Shown here piece by piece: positions 46,804 to 54,781 of a stretch of DNA of 64,000 bases; position 1 is the stretch's first letter; the number at the start of each line of letters is the position of its first letter. The DNA is from Streptomyces nitrosporeus (GTDB lineage: Bacteria; Actinomycetota; Actinomycetes; Streptomycetales; Streptomycetaceae): positions 2,046,001 to 2,110,000 of the forward strand of contig NZ_CP023702.1 in the NCBI RefSeq assembly GCF_008704555.1, given 5' to 3'. A program made the position numbers and the translations under genes. The notes under the pieces were generated by a model. It was given only the letters and a program-made list of their open reading frames with translations, was not told the origin of the DNA and ran no database searches.

Positions 46804-47640
46804 GTGGCAGCACCCATCGGCGGGCACCCTTACGAGGGTGGTCAGCGCATTCCGGGTGAGCAGGACGGCAGCCGTTTCGACACCCCCTCCACGCCCGGCA
46901 GACAGGGTCCCGAGGACCCGTATCAGCCGTACCAGCCCTACCCCCCGTCCTACCCGCAGCAGCATCAGGGCGGGCAGCATCAGGGCGGTCAGTACCAGGA
47001 CGGCCAGTACCAAGGCGGTCAGTACCAGGACGGCCAGTACCAGGGCGGTCAGTACCAGGGCGGTCAGTACCAGGGCGGTCAGTACCAGGAGGCCGGCCGG
47101 CGGCAGCCGCAGCACGGGCGGGGTGACGACTGGCCGCAGCGCCGGCCCGAGCAGCCCCATCAGCAGCCCGGGAGCGGGTGGCGGCAGCCGGGCGTCCCGC
47201 CGCAGAACCAGCAGCACGGCGGGCCGCGGTACGACACACCCCCGGCGCGTGTCCAGCCGGTCCAGCGGCAGGCGCCCGGACCGGCAGCGCCCGCGGCGCA
47301 CAATCCGCTGGTCCGTCCCTATGCCATGACCGGCGGCCGGACCCGGCCGCGTTACCAGCTCGCCATCGAGGCGCTGGTCAGCACCACGGCCGATCCGGCC
47401 AGGCTGCAAGGGCAGTTGCCCGAGCACCAGCGGATCTGCCGGCTCTGCATCGAGATCAAGTCGGTGGCCGAGGTGTCGGCCCTGCTCTCGATCCCCCTCG
47501 GCGTTGCCCGGATCCTCGTCGCCGACCTGGCCGAGGCCGGACTCGTCGCTATCCATCAGCCCGGCGGCGACGAGACCGCCGGCGGCCAGCCAGATGTGAC
47601 ACTGCTCGAAAGGGTGCTCAGTGGACTTCGCAAGCTCTAG
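46804..47640 (+). CDS. cvnC2: DUF742 protein CvnC with long repeat-rich N-terminus (second set)
   Basis: 278 residues, twice the length of CvnC1. The C-terminal DUF742 domain (about 160-278) matches CvnC1 (LVRPYAMTGGRTRPRYQLAI, VTLLERVLSGLRKL). The N-terminal extension is Gln/Gly/Tyr/Pro-rich with nine 5-residue units of the QYQGG/QYQDG type at about 53-97, then a Pro/Gln stretch. GTG at 46804 after GGAGGAAAC. Its end overlaps cvnD2 by 20 bases. The extension is probably disordered and may mediate multivalent contacts (inference). Confidence 0.93.
   Translation: MAAPIGGHPYEGGQRIPGEQDGSRFDTPSTPGRQGPEDPYQPYQPYPPSYPQQHQGGQHQGGQYQDGQYQGGQYQDGQYQGGQYQGGQYQGGQYQEAGRRQPQHGRGDDWPQRRPEQPHQQPGSGWRQPGVPPQNQQHGGPRYDTPPARVQPVQRQAPGPAAPAAHNPLVRPYAMTGGRTRPRYQLAIEALVSTTADPARLQGQLPEHQRICRLCIEIKSVAEVSALLSIPLGVARILVADLAEAGLVAIHQPGGDETAGGQPDVTLLERVLSGLRKL
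46960..47094 (+). repeat. Nine 15-base repeats in cvnC2
   Basis: Tandem 15-base units (such as CAGTACCAGGGCGGT) encode QHQGG twice, then QYQDG or QYQGG, ending QYQEA. All units keep frame, so copy-number change would alter only length. Confidence 0.92.
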
Positions 47641-48202
47641 CGGCGGAGCGGCCCGCTCCACTACCTCGGCGAAGATCGTGGTGGCAGGGGGCTTCGGCGT
47701 GGGTAAGACCACGTTCGTCGGTGCCGTTTCGGAGATCAACCCGCTGCGCACCGAAGCCGTGATGACGTCCGCGTCCGCGGGCATCGACGACCTGACCCAC
47801 ACCGGGGACAAGACCACCACCACGGTGGCCATGGACTTCGGCCGCATCACCCTGGACCAGGACCTGATCCTCTACCTGTTCGGCACCCCCGGACAGGACC
47901 GCTTCTGGTTCATGTGGGACGACCTGGTCCGCGGCGCCATCGGCGCCGTCGTCCTCGTCGACACCCGCCGCCTCGCCGACTGCTTCCCCGCCGTCGACTA
48001 CTTCGAGAACAGCGGCCTCCCCTTCGTCATCGCCCTCAACGGCTTCGACGGACACCAGCCCTACACCCCCGACGAAGTCCGCGAAGCCCTCCAGATCGGC
48101 CCCGACACCCCGATCCTGACCACGGACGCGCGACACCGCGCCGACGCCAAGAGCGCGCTGATCACCCTGGTCGAGCACGCGCTGATGGCCCGGCTGCGCT
48201 GA
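47621..48202 (+). CDS. cvnD2: Ras-like GTPase CvnD (second set)
   Basis: 193 residues. Same motifs as CvnD1, including GGFGVGKTTFVGAVSEI and GTPGQDRFWFMW. Protein differs only in the N-terminal few residues (AARSTTS against TSRATTS) and near the C-terminus (ILTTD against IITTD, SALITL against SGLITL, RLR against RLK). Bases 47663-48115 equal 42124-42576 of cvnD1. GTG start coupled to cvnC2. Confidence 0.95.
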   Translation: MDFASSSGGAARSTTSAKIVVAGGFGVGKTTFVGAVSEINPLRTEAVMTSASAGIDDLTHTGDKTTTTVAMDFGRITLDQDLILYLFGTPGQDRFWFMWDDLVRGAIGAVVLVDTRRLADCFPAVDYFENSGLPFVIALNGFDGHQPYTPDEVREALQIGPDTPILTTDARHRADAKSALITLVEHALMARLR

Positions 48203-48213
48203 GAGGCTCCGCC

Positions 48214-48267
48214 GCACGGCGAAGGCCCCGTACTCCTCCCGGCGGGAGGGGTACGGGGCCTTCGTGC
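48214..48267. terminator. Large bidirectional hairpin between cvnD2 and accE
   Basis: Long stem in which GAAGGCCCCGTAC and flanking TCCTCCC pair with their complements around GGC, closed by GCAC/GTGC. Lies between convergent genes. Confidence 0.8.
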
Positions 48268-48319
48268 GGGGCGGGCGCGCCCCGGTGTCCGTCCTCGGGG
48301 CCGGCCGGGGCCCCGGGGG

Positions 48320-48523
48320 TCAGCCCTGCCAGCTGTGCGGGGCGCGGAAGCCGGGCGTGCGCTCCAGCCGGCGCCAGCCGGCGGTGGAGCGGCCGCGGCG
48401 GGCGGGGGCCTCGGTGCCGGCGGCGGCGCGGGCGAGCAGGACCGCGGTGATGGCGGCGAGTTCCTCGGGGCCGGCCTGGCCCTTCTCGACGCGCAGCACG
48501 GACTCGGCGGAAGTGGCGGTCAT
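48320..48523 (-). CDS. accE: Acyl-CoA carboxylase epsilon subunit
   Basis: 67 residues. Small subunit that stabilises and stimulates the Streptomyces acyl-CoA carboxylase complex. ESVLRVEKGQAGPEELAAIT then a Leu/Ala helix (VLLARAA) and W..LERTPGFRAPHSWQG tail fit the AccE/PccE family. GGAGACACCC precedes the ATG at 48523. 62 bases downstream of accB, as in S. coelicolor accB-accE. Confidence 0.92.
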   Translation of the reverse strand: MTATSAESVLRVEKGQAGPEELAAITAVLLARAAAGTEAPARRGRSTAGWRRLERTPGFRAPHSWQG

Positions 48524-48585
48524 GGGTGTCTCCGTCTTCTGGGGCAGGGGTCGCGGGGGCGGCGGGGTCGCCGCGGTCTCCCGGA

Positions 48586-50169
48586 CTACTGCGGGGGGTT
48601 GCCGTGCTTGCGGGACGGCAGGTCGGCGTGCTTGTTGCGGAGCATCGCGAGCGAGGCGATCAGCACCTCGCGGGTCTCGGCCGGGTCGATGACGTCGTCG
48701 ACCAGTCCGCGCTCCGCCGCGTAGTAGGGGTGCATCAGTTCGGCCTTGTACTCCTTGACCATGCGGGCCCGCATGGCCTCGGGGTCCTCGGCGTCCGCGA
48801 TCTGACGGCGGAAGATGACGTTGGCGGCGCCCTCGGCCCCCATCACGGCGATCTCGTTGGTGGGCCAGGCGTAGGTGAGGTCGGCGCCGATGGACTGGCT
48901 GTCCATGACGATGTACGCGCCTCCGTAGGCCTTGCGCAGGATCAGGGAGATCCTCGGCACGGTGGCGTTGCAGTAGGCGTACAGGAGTTTGGCGCCGTGC
49001 CGGATGATCCCACCGTGCTCCTGGTCGACCCCGGGCAGGAAGCCGGGTACGTCCAGCAGAGTGATGATCGGGATGTTGAAGGCGTCACACATCTGGACGA
49101 ACCGGGCGGCCTTCTCGGACGCCTCGATGTCCAGGACCCCGGCCAGGGACTGCGGCTGGTTGGCCACGATGCCGACGACCTGGCCGTCGAGCCGGGCCAG
49201 GGCGCAGACGATGTTGCGGGCCCAGCGCTCGTGGACCTCCAGGAAGTCGCCGTCGTCGACGAGCTCCTCGATGACCTTGTGCATGTCGTACGGGCGGTTG
49301 CCGTCGGCGGGGACCAGGTCCAGCAGGACGTCGCCACGCCGGTCGGCCGGGTCGTCGCTCGGGGCGGCCGGCGGGTTCTCCCGGTTGTTGGAGGGCAGCA
49401 TCCCGAGCAGGTAGCGGACCTCGGCGATGCAGGTCTCCTCGTCGTCGTACGCGAAGTGCGCGACGCCGGAGGTCTCGGCGTGGACGTCGGCGCCGCCGAG
49501 TCCGTTCTGGGTGATCTCCTCGCCGGTGACGGCCTTGACGACGTCCGGTCCGGTGATGAACATCTGCGAGGTCTCACGGACCATGAACACGAAGTCGGTG
49601 AGGGCCGGGCTGTAGGCCGCGCCGCCCGCGCACGGGCCGAGCATCACGCTGATCTGCGGGATGACGCCGGAGGCGCGGGTGTTGCGCTGGAAGATGCCGC
49701 CGTAGCCGGCGAGGGCGCTCACGCCTTCCTGGATACGGGCGCCGGCGCCGTCGTTCAGCGAGACCAGCGGCGCACCGGCCGAGATGGCCATGTCCATGAT
49801 CTTGTGGATCTTGGTGGCGTGGGCCTCGCCCAGCGCGCCCCCGAAGATCCGGAAGTCGTGCGCGTAGACGAAGACCGTGCGGCCGTCGACCGTGCCCCAG
49901 CCGGTGATGACACCGTCGGTGTAGGGCTTCTTGGCCTCCAGGCCGAAGCCGGTCGCCCGGTGCCGGCGCAGCTGCTCGACCTCCTTGAACGAACCCGGGT
50001 CCAGCAGCAGCTCGATGCGTTCACGGGCCGTCAGCTTGCCTTTGGCGTGCTGCGCCTCGGTCGCCCGGTCGCTCGGTCCACGACGGGCCGCCTCACGCAG
50101 CGTCAGCAGTTCGGCCACCCGGCCACGCGTGTCGCTCGGCTCGCCCGGGATTTCGTCCACAACGGTCAT
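48586..50169 (-). CDS. accB: Acyl-CoA carboxylase beta (carboxyltransferase) subunit
   Basis: 527 residues. Transfers carboxyl from biotin to acetyl- or propionyl-CoA to make malonyl/methylmalonyl-CoA for fatty acids and polyketides; works with AccA2-type alpha subunits encoded elsewhere. Crotonase-fold halves with GGALGEAHATKIHKIMD, the oxyanion loop MLGPCAGGAAYSPA, and LDVPGFLPGVDQEHGGIIRHG in the second half, ending ADLPSRKHGNPPQ. ATG at 50169. With AccE it forms the operon. AccB by gene order; PccB is a close relative. Confidence 0.94.
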   Translation of the reverse strand: MTVVDEIPGEPSDTRGRVAELLTLREAARRGPSDRATEAQHAKGKLTARERIELLLDPGSFKEVEQLRRHRATGFGLEAKKPYTDGVITGWGTVDGRTVFVYAHDFRIFGGALGEAHATKIHKIMDMAISAGAPLVSLNDGAGARIQEGVSALAGYGGIFQRNTRASGVIPQISVMLGPCAGGAAYSPALTDFVFMVRETSQMFITGPDVVKAVTGEEITQNGLGGADVHAETSGVAHFAYDDEETCIAEVRYLLGMLPSNNRENPPAAPSDDPADRRGDVLLDLVPADGNRPYDMHKVIEELVDDGDFLEVHERWARNIVCALARLDGQVVGIVANQPQSLAGVLDIEASEKAARFVQMCDAFNIPIITLLDVPGFLPGVDQEHGGIIRHGAKLLYAYCNATVPRISLILRKAYGGAYIVMDSQSIGADLTYAWPTNEIAVMGAEGAANVIFRRQIADAEDPEAMRARMVKEYKAELMHPYYAAERGLVDDVIDPAETREVLIASLAMLRNKHADLPSRKHGNPPQ

Positions 50170-50778
50170 GGATCGACCTTACGGACGCGGACCCGTTCTT
50201 CTCGCCGTCCACTCCGCACAGTCTCCCGCCCGGTTTCCTGGTGGCACCTGACAGATACTCCGCACCATGCAGTCCATCTGCCAGCGCGAAGGGCGCCCGG
50301 CTTGTGAGAACCATACAAAGTCATATATGTGATCTGGAGCACATCGATGCCGTCGCGCCACGCCGCCGATGTACCGGGGCGGCGGACGGCGGCACCGGAA
50401 CAGCGGGCCACGCGGAGGCCACCACGGGGTGAACGGCGAAGGGGCCAGCCGCACCGCGTCCCTCCGCGGAGCGGGGCCCCCGGCACCGTAGCGCATCCGG
50501 GGCGTCCGGCTCCCGGACGTCCACCCGAGCCGCACTCCTCCCGCGCCCCGCCCGGGTCCTGTCCGCGCCCGGCCCGCGCCCCGTCGCCCCCGTCCCCGGC
50601 CCCGGCCGTCCCCGGTGCGCACCGGCTCCCGGCACGGACCGGCCGGGCACGGACCCGGGCCCTCGCGACGAGCCCTCGCGGCGGACCCGGGGTCCGCCCT
50701 CCGGGGCTCCCGCGCACCGCTCCCCCGTGCGGACCGCCCCGGCCTGCGCCCGGGGCCGGGGCGACGGATCGTGGGCGG
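50170..50778. other. Divergent region accB / amidohydrolase
   Basis: 609 bases. An AT-rich island at about 50308-50335 (around CATACAAAGTCATATATG) stands out and is a likely regulatory or promoter site for accB, though no clean -35/-10 pair is seen. A 21-codon plus-strand ORF (50268-50333) crosses it but has no ribosome site. 50400-50778 is Pro/Arg-coding shadow sequence with no gene. Confidence 0.5.
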
Positions 50779-52098
50779 ATGTCCCCTTTCGACGAATCGC
50801 GCCCCTCCGGGCCGGGCGGCCCGGTCCTCCTCCACCACCTGCGGCTGATCGACGGGAGCGGCCGCGAGCCGGTGCCCGACGCCGCTCTGCTGATCGAGGG
50901 GGAGACGGTCCGGTGGGCGGGCCCCGGGGCGGAACTCGCCCCGGCCCAGGGGCCCGTGACGCGGGTGGACCTCGGCGGGCGGACGGTGTGCCCCGGGTTC
51001 GTCGACGCCCATGTCCATTTCGCGCTGCCGGGCCCCGGCGCCAGCCCGGTCCTCGGCCTGTACGAGCTGCCGAGCTACCGGACCCTGAAGGTGCTGGAGC
51101 GGTTGCGGGTCACCCTGGAGAACGGGGTCACCACCGCCCGGGACCTGATGGGGCTGGACGCGGGGTTCCGGCAGGCGGTGGCGGAGCGCAGGATCCCCGG
51201 GCCGAGGCTGCTGGTCGCGGTGGCGATGCTGAGCCAGCGGGCGGGGCACGCGGACTTCACGCTGGCCGGGGGGATCGACGGGCTGGCCCTCGCCGTCGCC
51301 TTCCCGCAGAGCCCGCCCGGCCTGGTGAACTCGGTCGACGAGATGCGGGCCAGGGTGCGTGACCTGGTCGCCGTGGGCGCGGACTGCGTGAAGCTGGCCA
51401 CCAGCGGCGGTCTCGCCTCCCCGCACGACCGGCCGGAGTGGCTGGGGCTGCGGCACGAGATGGTCCGGGCGGCCGTGGAGGAGGCGGAGGCCTACGGCGG
51501 TCTGCCGGTCGCCGCCCATGCCATCGGGCGGCCCGGTATCGAGGCCGCCGTGCGCTGCGGGGTCGACAGCGTCGAGCACGGGTACGCGCTGGACGACGAA
51601 CTGCGGGCCGAGATGGTGGACCGGGGCCAGTACCTGGTGCCCACCCTCCTGGAGACGACCCAGGACCTCGATCCGGCGCGCACCTCGCCAAAGGCGTACG
51701 AGAAGGGGGTGCGCTGGCACCGGGTCGCCCAGGAGTCGGTGGCCCGGTCGGTCGGTGCCGGCGTCAGGATCGCGATGGGTACCGACAGCGGTCTGGCGGT
51801 CGCCCACGGGCACAACCTCGAAGAGCTGGGGCTGCTGGTCTCCATCGGCGGAATGGCCCCCATGGACGCCCTGGTCGCGGGGACGAGCGGGGCGGCCCGG
51901 CTGTGCGGGGTCGGCGACGTGACCGGCACCCTGGAGGCCGGCAAGGCCGCCGACCTGGTGGTCACGGACGTCGATCCGCTGAGGGACCTCGCGGCGCTGG
52001 GCGATCCGGCGCACATCCTCGCGGTGGTGAAGGAGGGCCGGACGGCCGTCGACCGGGCCGGGGTACTGGGCGGCGCCCTGCCGCCGCTCTGCCCCTGA
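50779..52098 (+). CDS. Metal-dependent amidohydrolase (imidazolonepropionase-like)
   Basis: 439 residues. TIM-barrel amidohydrolase with metal ligands in FVDAHVHFALP, the carboxylated-Lys region DCVKLATSGG, GLPVAAHAIG and HGYALDDEL, and the Asp in AMGTDSGLAVAHGHN. LEAGKAADLVV is the closing beta-domain motif. This subgroup acts on dipeptides, prolyl or cyclic amide substrates; specificity is unknown. The ATG at 50779 has only a weak GGGCGG upstream; the preceding frame is a shadow. Confidence 0.9.
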   Translation: MSPFDESRPSGPGGPVLLHHLRLIDGSGREPVPDAALLIEGETVRWAGPGAELAPAQGPVTRVDLGGRTVCPGFVDAHVHFALPGPGASPVLGLYELPSYRTLKVLERLRVTLENGVTTARDLMGLDAGFRQAVAERRIPGPRLLVAVAMLSQRAGHADFTLAGGIDGLALAVAFPQSPPGLVNSVDEMRARVRDLVAVGADCVKLATSGGLASPHDRPEWLGLRHEMVRAAVEEAEAYGGLPVAAHAIGRPGIEAAVRCGVDSVEHGYALDDELRAEMVDRGQYLVPTLLETTQDLDPARTSPKAYEKGVRWHRVAQESVARSVGAGVRIAMGTDSGLAVAHGHNLEELGLLVSIGGMAPMDALVAGTSGAARLCGVGDVTGTLEAGKAADLVVTDVDPLRDLAALGDPAHILAVVKEGRTAVDRAGVLGGALPPLCP

Positions 52099-52158
52099 CC
52101 CCGGCCGGGCCCGCGCGCCTTTCCGCCACCGGGCCCCGGGCCGCCGCAGACGGACGCC

Positions 52159-52204
52159 CCCCAGCCCGCTTGCCCGGCACGGGCGCCGGGCAAGCGGGCT
52201 GGGG
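52159..52204. terminator. Hairpin between amidohydrolase and MerR gene
   Basis: Perfect 20-base stem (52159-52178 with 52185-52204), loop of 6, between convergent genes. Confidence 0.8.
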
Positions 52205-52329
52205 CGATCGGCGGGGAATGCCGTCCGTGTGTCCGGCTGTCCGCCCGAGCGAGGGCACGGACGGTGTGCCGCCGGCTTCGGAGGGCGTGTGGTGGACAGG
52301 GTGCGAGCTGAGTGCGGGGCCCTCTGCGC

Positions 52330-52680
52330 TCAGCTGTAGTAGGCGATCTTGTCGTCGAGGACCTCCAGGGCCCGGCGCAGCGCCGCCACTCGCTGCTCCA
52401 GGGCGGCGCGGCGCTCGCGGAGGAAGGCGACCCGGTCCTGCGCAGAGTGCTCGGCGCGCAGGATGGCGACGAATCCCCGCAAATCCGCGATGCCGAGGCC
52501 GGCGTCGCGAAAGCACGTGACCAGGCCGATCCAGAAGAGATCGTCCTCGGTGTACTCCCGGCGCCCGCCGGTGGAGCGCCGGATAGGGCCGATGAGCCCT
52601 TCGCGCTCGTAGTAGCGCAGTGTGTCGAGGGACACACCGGTGCGGTCGGCCACTGCTGCCGGGGTGAGGCGGGTGGTCAC
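52330..52680 (-). CDS. MerR-family regulator, AdhR/NmlR-like
   Basis: 116 residues. N-terminal winged helix (TPAAVADRTGVSLDTLRYYE, YEREGLIGPIRR) then a dimerising coiled coil (FLRERRAALEQRVAALRRAL). A single Cys (C56 in VTCFRDAGL) sits where AdhR/NmlR proteins keep the electrophile-sensing Cys; no C-terminal metal Cys. The GTG at 52680 follows AAGGAG. 22 bases after the aldo/keto reductase stop, so it shares that operon and probably controls the MerR-type promoter at 53655-53685. Confidence 0.92.
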   Translation of the reverse strand: MTTRLTPAAVADRTGVSLDTLRYYEREGLIGPIRRSTGGRREYTEDDLFWIGLVTCFRDAGLGIADLRGFVAILRAEHSAQDRVAFLRERRAALEQRVAALRRALEVLDDKIAYYS

Positions 52681-52702
52681 AGGGCTCCTTGTCCGACCGT
52701 CG

Positions 52703-53647
52703 CTACCGCGCTTCGGCGAAGCGCGCCAGGTGCTCGTCATCGAGGCGCACACGGCGTGCGGCGAGTGCCTCCTCGATCTGCTCCACCCGGCTCACGCCGA
52801 CGATGGGGTCGATCCCCCGGCGCATCAGCCATGCAAGGACGATCTGGTTCCTCGTGGCCGTCAGCTCATCGGCCACGTCGTCCAGGACCGAGAGCACCCG
52901 GGTGGTACCAGGGTGATCATAAGTCTGCGGAAGCGGCTTGTCCGCGCGCACGTAGGAACCCCACATCAGCGAGCTGTACGACCAGGTGGTGAGCCCCTCC
53001 GACCGAGCGAAGTCAAGATCCTCGTCGGTGAGCAGGCGATGGCCGCTCTCCGCGAGGGGGGTGAGCGGGCGCGGCTGGACGAGTGAGTGGCGCAGTTGCA
53101 GGGCCGTCCACGGTTCCACGCCCTGCTCCCGGGCGAGTGACCGGGCGCGCTCGACGCGCCAGGCGGCGTGGTTCGCCGCCCCGACCCGGAGAGCCGTTCC
53201 CTTCGCGACCAGCTCGCCGAAGGCACCGACGGTCTCCTCCAGCGGCACGGTGCGGTCCTCGGCGTGAGCCCAGAGGAGATCGACGTGATCGACTCCGAGA
53301 CGCTCCAGGCTTCCCTCGACACCAGTCCGTACGGCAGGGGCGGAAAGCCCTTCGGCGCTCTGTGGCCAGGAGTGCGGGACGAGCGGGTTCTGCCGGACCT
53401 TCGTCGCGATCCGCACCGCGTCGCGCGCGCCGGGGCGGGCGCGGAGCCACGCGCCGATGACACGCTCGCTGGCACCGCCGGTGCCACTCGGATCGACCCA
53501 GAAGGAGTAGCAGTTCGCGGTGTCGAGCCAGACGCCACCTCCGCCGACGAAGGAATCGAGGATCGCGAAAGCCTCGTCCGGGTCGACGCGGGTGCCGAAG
53601 TCCATCGTCCCGAGGACGATCTGGGGGTCAGTGATGTCGGTGTCCAT
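52703..53647 (-). CDS. Aldo/keto reductase
   Basis: 314 residues. NADPH-dependent reductase with a TIM barrel: WLDTANCYSFW (catalytic Asp-Tyr), IATKVRQNPL (catalytic Lys), VDLLWAHAEDR (His) and a C-terminal IDPIVGVSRVEQIEEA. Likely detoxifies aldehydes or other carbonyls. The ATG at 53647 has GAGGGGC just upstream. First gene of an operon with the MerR regulator, led by a MerR-type promoter. Confidence 0.93.
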   Translation of the reverse strand: MDTDITDPQIVLGTMDFGTRVDPDEAFAILDSFVGGGGVWLDTANCYSFWVDPSGTGGASERVIGAWLRARPGARDAVRIATKVRQNPLVPHSWPQSAEGLSAPAVRTGVEGSLERLGVDHVDLLWAHAEDRTVPLEETVGAFGELVAKGTALRVGAANHAAWRVERARSLAREQGVEPWTALQLRHSLVQPRPLTPLAESGHRLLTDEDLDFARSEGLTTWSYSSLMWGSYVRADKPLPQTYDHPGTTRVLSVLDDVADELTATRNQIVLAWLMRRGIDPIVGVSRVEQIEEALAARRVRLDDEHLARFAEAR

Positions 53648-53654
53648 GCCCCTC

Positions 53655-53685
53655 ATCATCGGATCTGGAGCGCGCTCCAGATCAA
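53655..53685 (-). promoter_or_regulatory. MerR-type promoter and operator
   Basis: Minus strand TTGATC (53680-53685), 19-base spacer, GATGAT (53655-53660). The spacer holds most of a perfect 22-base palindrome at 53662-53683 centred on GCGC. A 19-base spacer with a dyad inside is the hallmark of MerR-activated promoters. The ATG is only 7 bases past the -10, so the leader is very short or absent. Confidence 0.75.
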
Positions 53686-53986
53686 GTGCGCCCGGGGAGA
53701 AGTTCTGGGACGTTCGGCGGGGGCCGGCCGACGGCGTCCGTCGCGGACGACGAGACCGGCGGAGCCCTGGAACCGCTGCGGGGCACCTCCGCGGTGAACA
53801 CCTGGAACGCCCGGCGCGCGTCGGTGCTCTCGTGGCCGGGCCGGGGGATGAGCGAGGGTACGACGGCCCCAGCGGCCCCCGCCCGGGCGAAGCGGCTCAC
53901 CGCGCCGGACGCCGGGTCCCGGTGAAGGGCGAGGGTGCCCGTCCTCGTACGCGTCGTCGCGGCGCGGTCCGCGAGGGCGGCGCGGG

Positions 53987-54511
53987 TCAGCAGCCGCCGC
54001 AGTTGTAGTACGTGACGTCCCAGTGGTTGCCCTCGTCCGCGTAGACGTTGCCGGAACCGGACCTGTACTGGGCGGCGCCGTCGCCGCGCGTACCGATGTA
54101 GGTGAACGCGCTCTTCACGTAGCTGGTCAGGCAGGTGCTCTTGCCGAAGTCCAGCTTGTAGCCGTTCCAGTGGGAGTAGGTGCCGCTCGCGTGCCCGGTC
54201 TCGGTGCCGCCGGTGATGTTGAGGGCGCAGCCCGTGGCGCTCTTCAGCGTCTGGGCCCCCTGGGCGGTGGCCAGGTTGAGCTGGTCGAAGGAGGTGCAGG
54301 TGGCGACGTTCCGGTTGGAGCAGCCGCCGGACGAGGACCAGGTGATCCCGGAGGAGCTGAAGCGGGCGGTGGCCTGGGAGTGGGTCAGTTTGGTGACGGC
54401 GTGGGCCTCGCTCGCGCCGCTGCCGAGTACGCCGGTGCCGGGTACGAAGAGCGCGCCGAGGACGAGGGCGAGGGCGGTCAGGACGGAGCGGAGCCTGGTG
54501 CGGTTCGCCAT
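53987..54511 (-). CDS. Secreted protein with M15/hedgehog-like metal motif
   Basis: 174 residues. Signal peptide with hydrophobic VLTALALVLGALFVPG and a probable cut after SEAHA. The mature 130 residues have six Cys (including CSNRNVATC and a final NCGGC), ITGGTETGHASG, SHWNGYKLDF (an H-x6-D motif as in M15 DD-peptidases) and EGNHWDVTYY with a further His. These suit a small zinc peptidase-like or inhibitor-like secreted protein; I recognise relatives in Streptomyces without known function. AGGAGGAAAT fixes the ATG at 54511. Confidence 0.85.
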   Translation of the reverse strand: MANRTRLRSVLTALALVLGALFVPGTGVLGSGASEAHAVTKLTHSQATARFSSSGITWSSSGGCSNRNVATCTSFDQLNLATAQGAQTLKSATGCALNITGGTETGHASGTYSHWNGYKLDFGKSTCLTSYVKSAFTYIGTRGDGAAQYRSGSGNVYADEGNHWDVTYYNCGGC

Positions 54512-54656
54512 GGGGGGATTTCCTCCTGAACATGACAATTGGGGGAGCCGGGCCGCCACGCGGGCCGGGCACGCAGATACTGCCCGGTTCCACGCGCGTC
54601 CACCAGGGGGCGTGGACCCTCCCGGCCGCCTGCCGGGAAAAATCTTCCACGGCAAT

Positions 54657-54707
54657 GTTGAACGTTGAACCACATTGCTCTACAGTCGAAGTCGTTGAAG
54701 GTTAAAC
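54657..54707 (+). promoter_or_regulatory. yceI promoter with paired repeat elements
   Basis: TTGAAC (54658-54663), 17 bases, TACAGT (54681-54686) forms a good housekeeping promoter. GTTGAACGTTGAAC (54657-54670) overlaps the -35, and a near copy GTTGAAGGTTAAAC (54694-54707) lies just after the expected start site. Each is itself a double GTTGAA. This looks like paired operators for an unlinked repressor. Confidence 0.55.
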
Positions 54708-54781
54708 AAGAACTTCGACGACACCGTTTCGACGGCCACCCGCCTGTACGCCACCCCGTACGCGTCCCCCGAGGAGGAGCC

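Noticed and set aside
46960..47094. Short tandem repeats as a possible CRISPR array
   Set aside because: Units are 15 bases with no spacers and lie in frame within cvnC2.
50268..50333. 21-codon ORF upstream of the amidohydrolase
   Set aside because: No ribosome site, chance ORF over an AT-rich tract.
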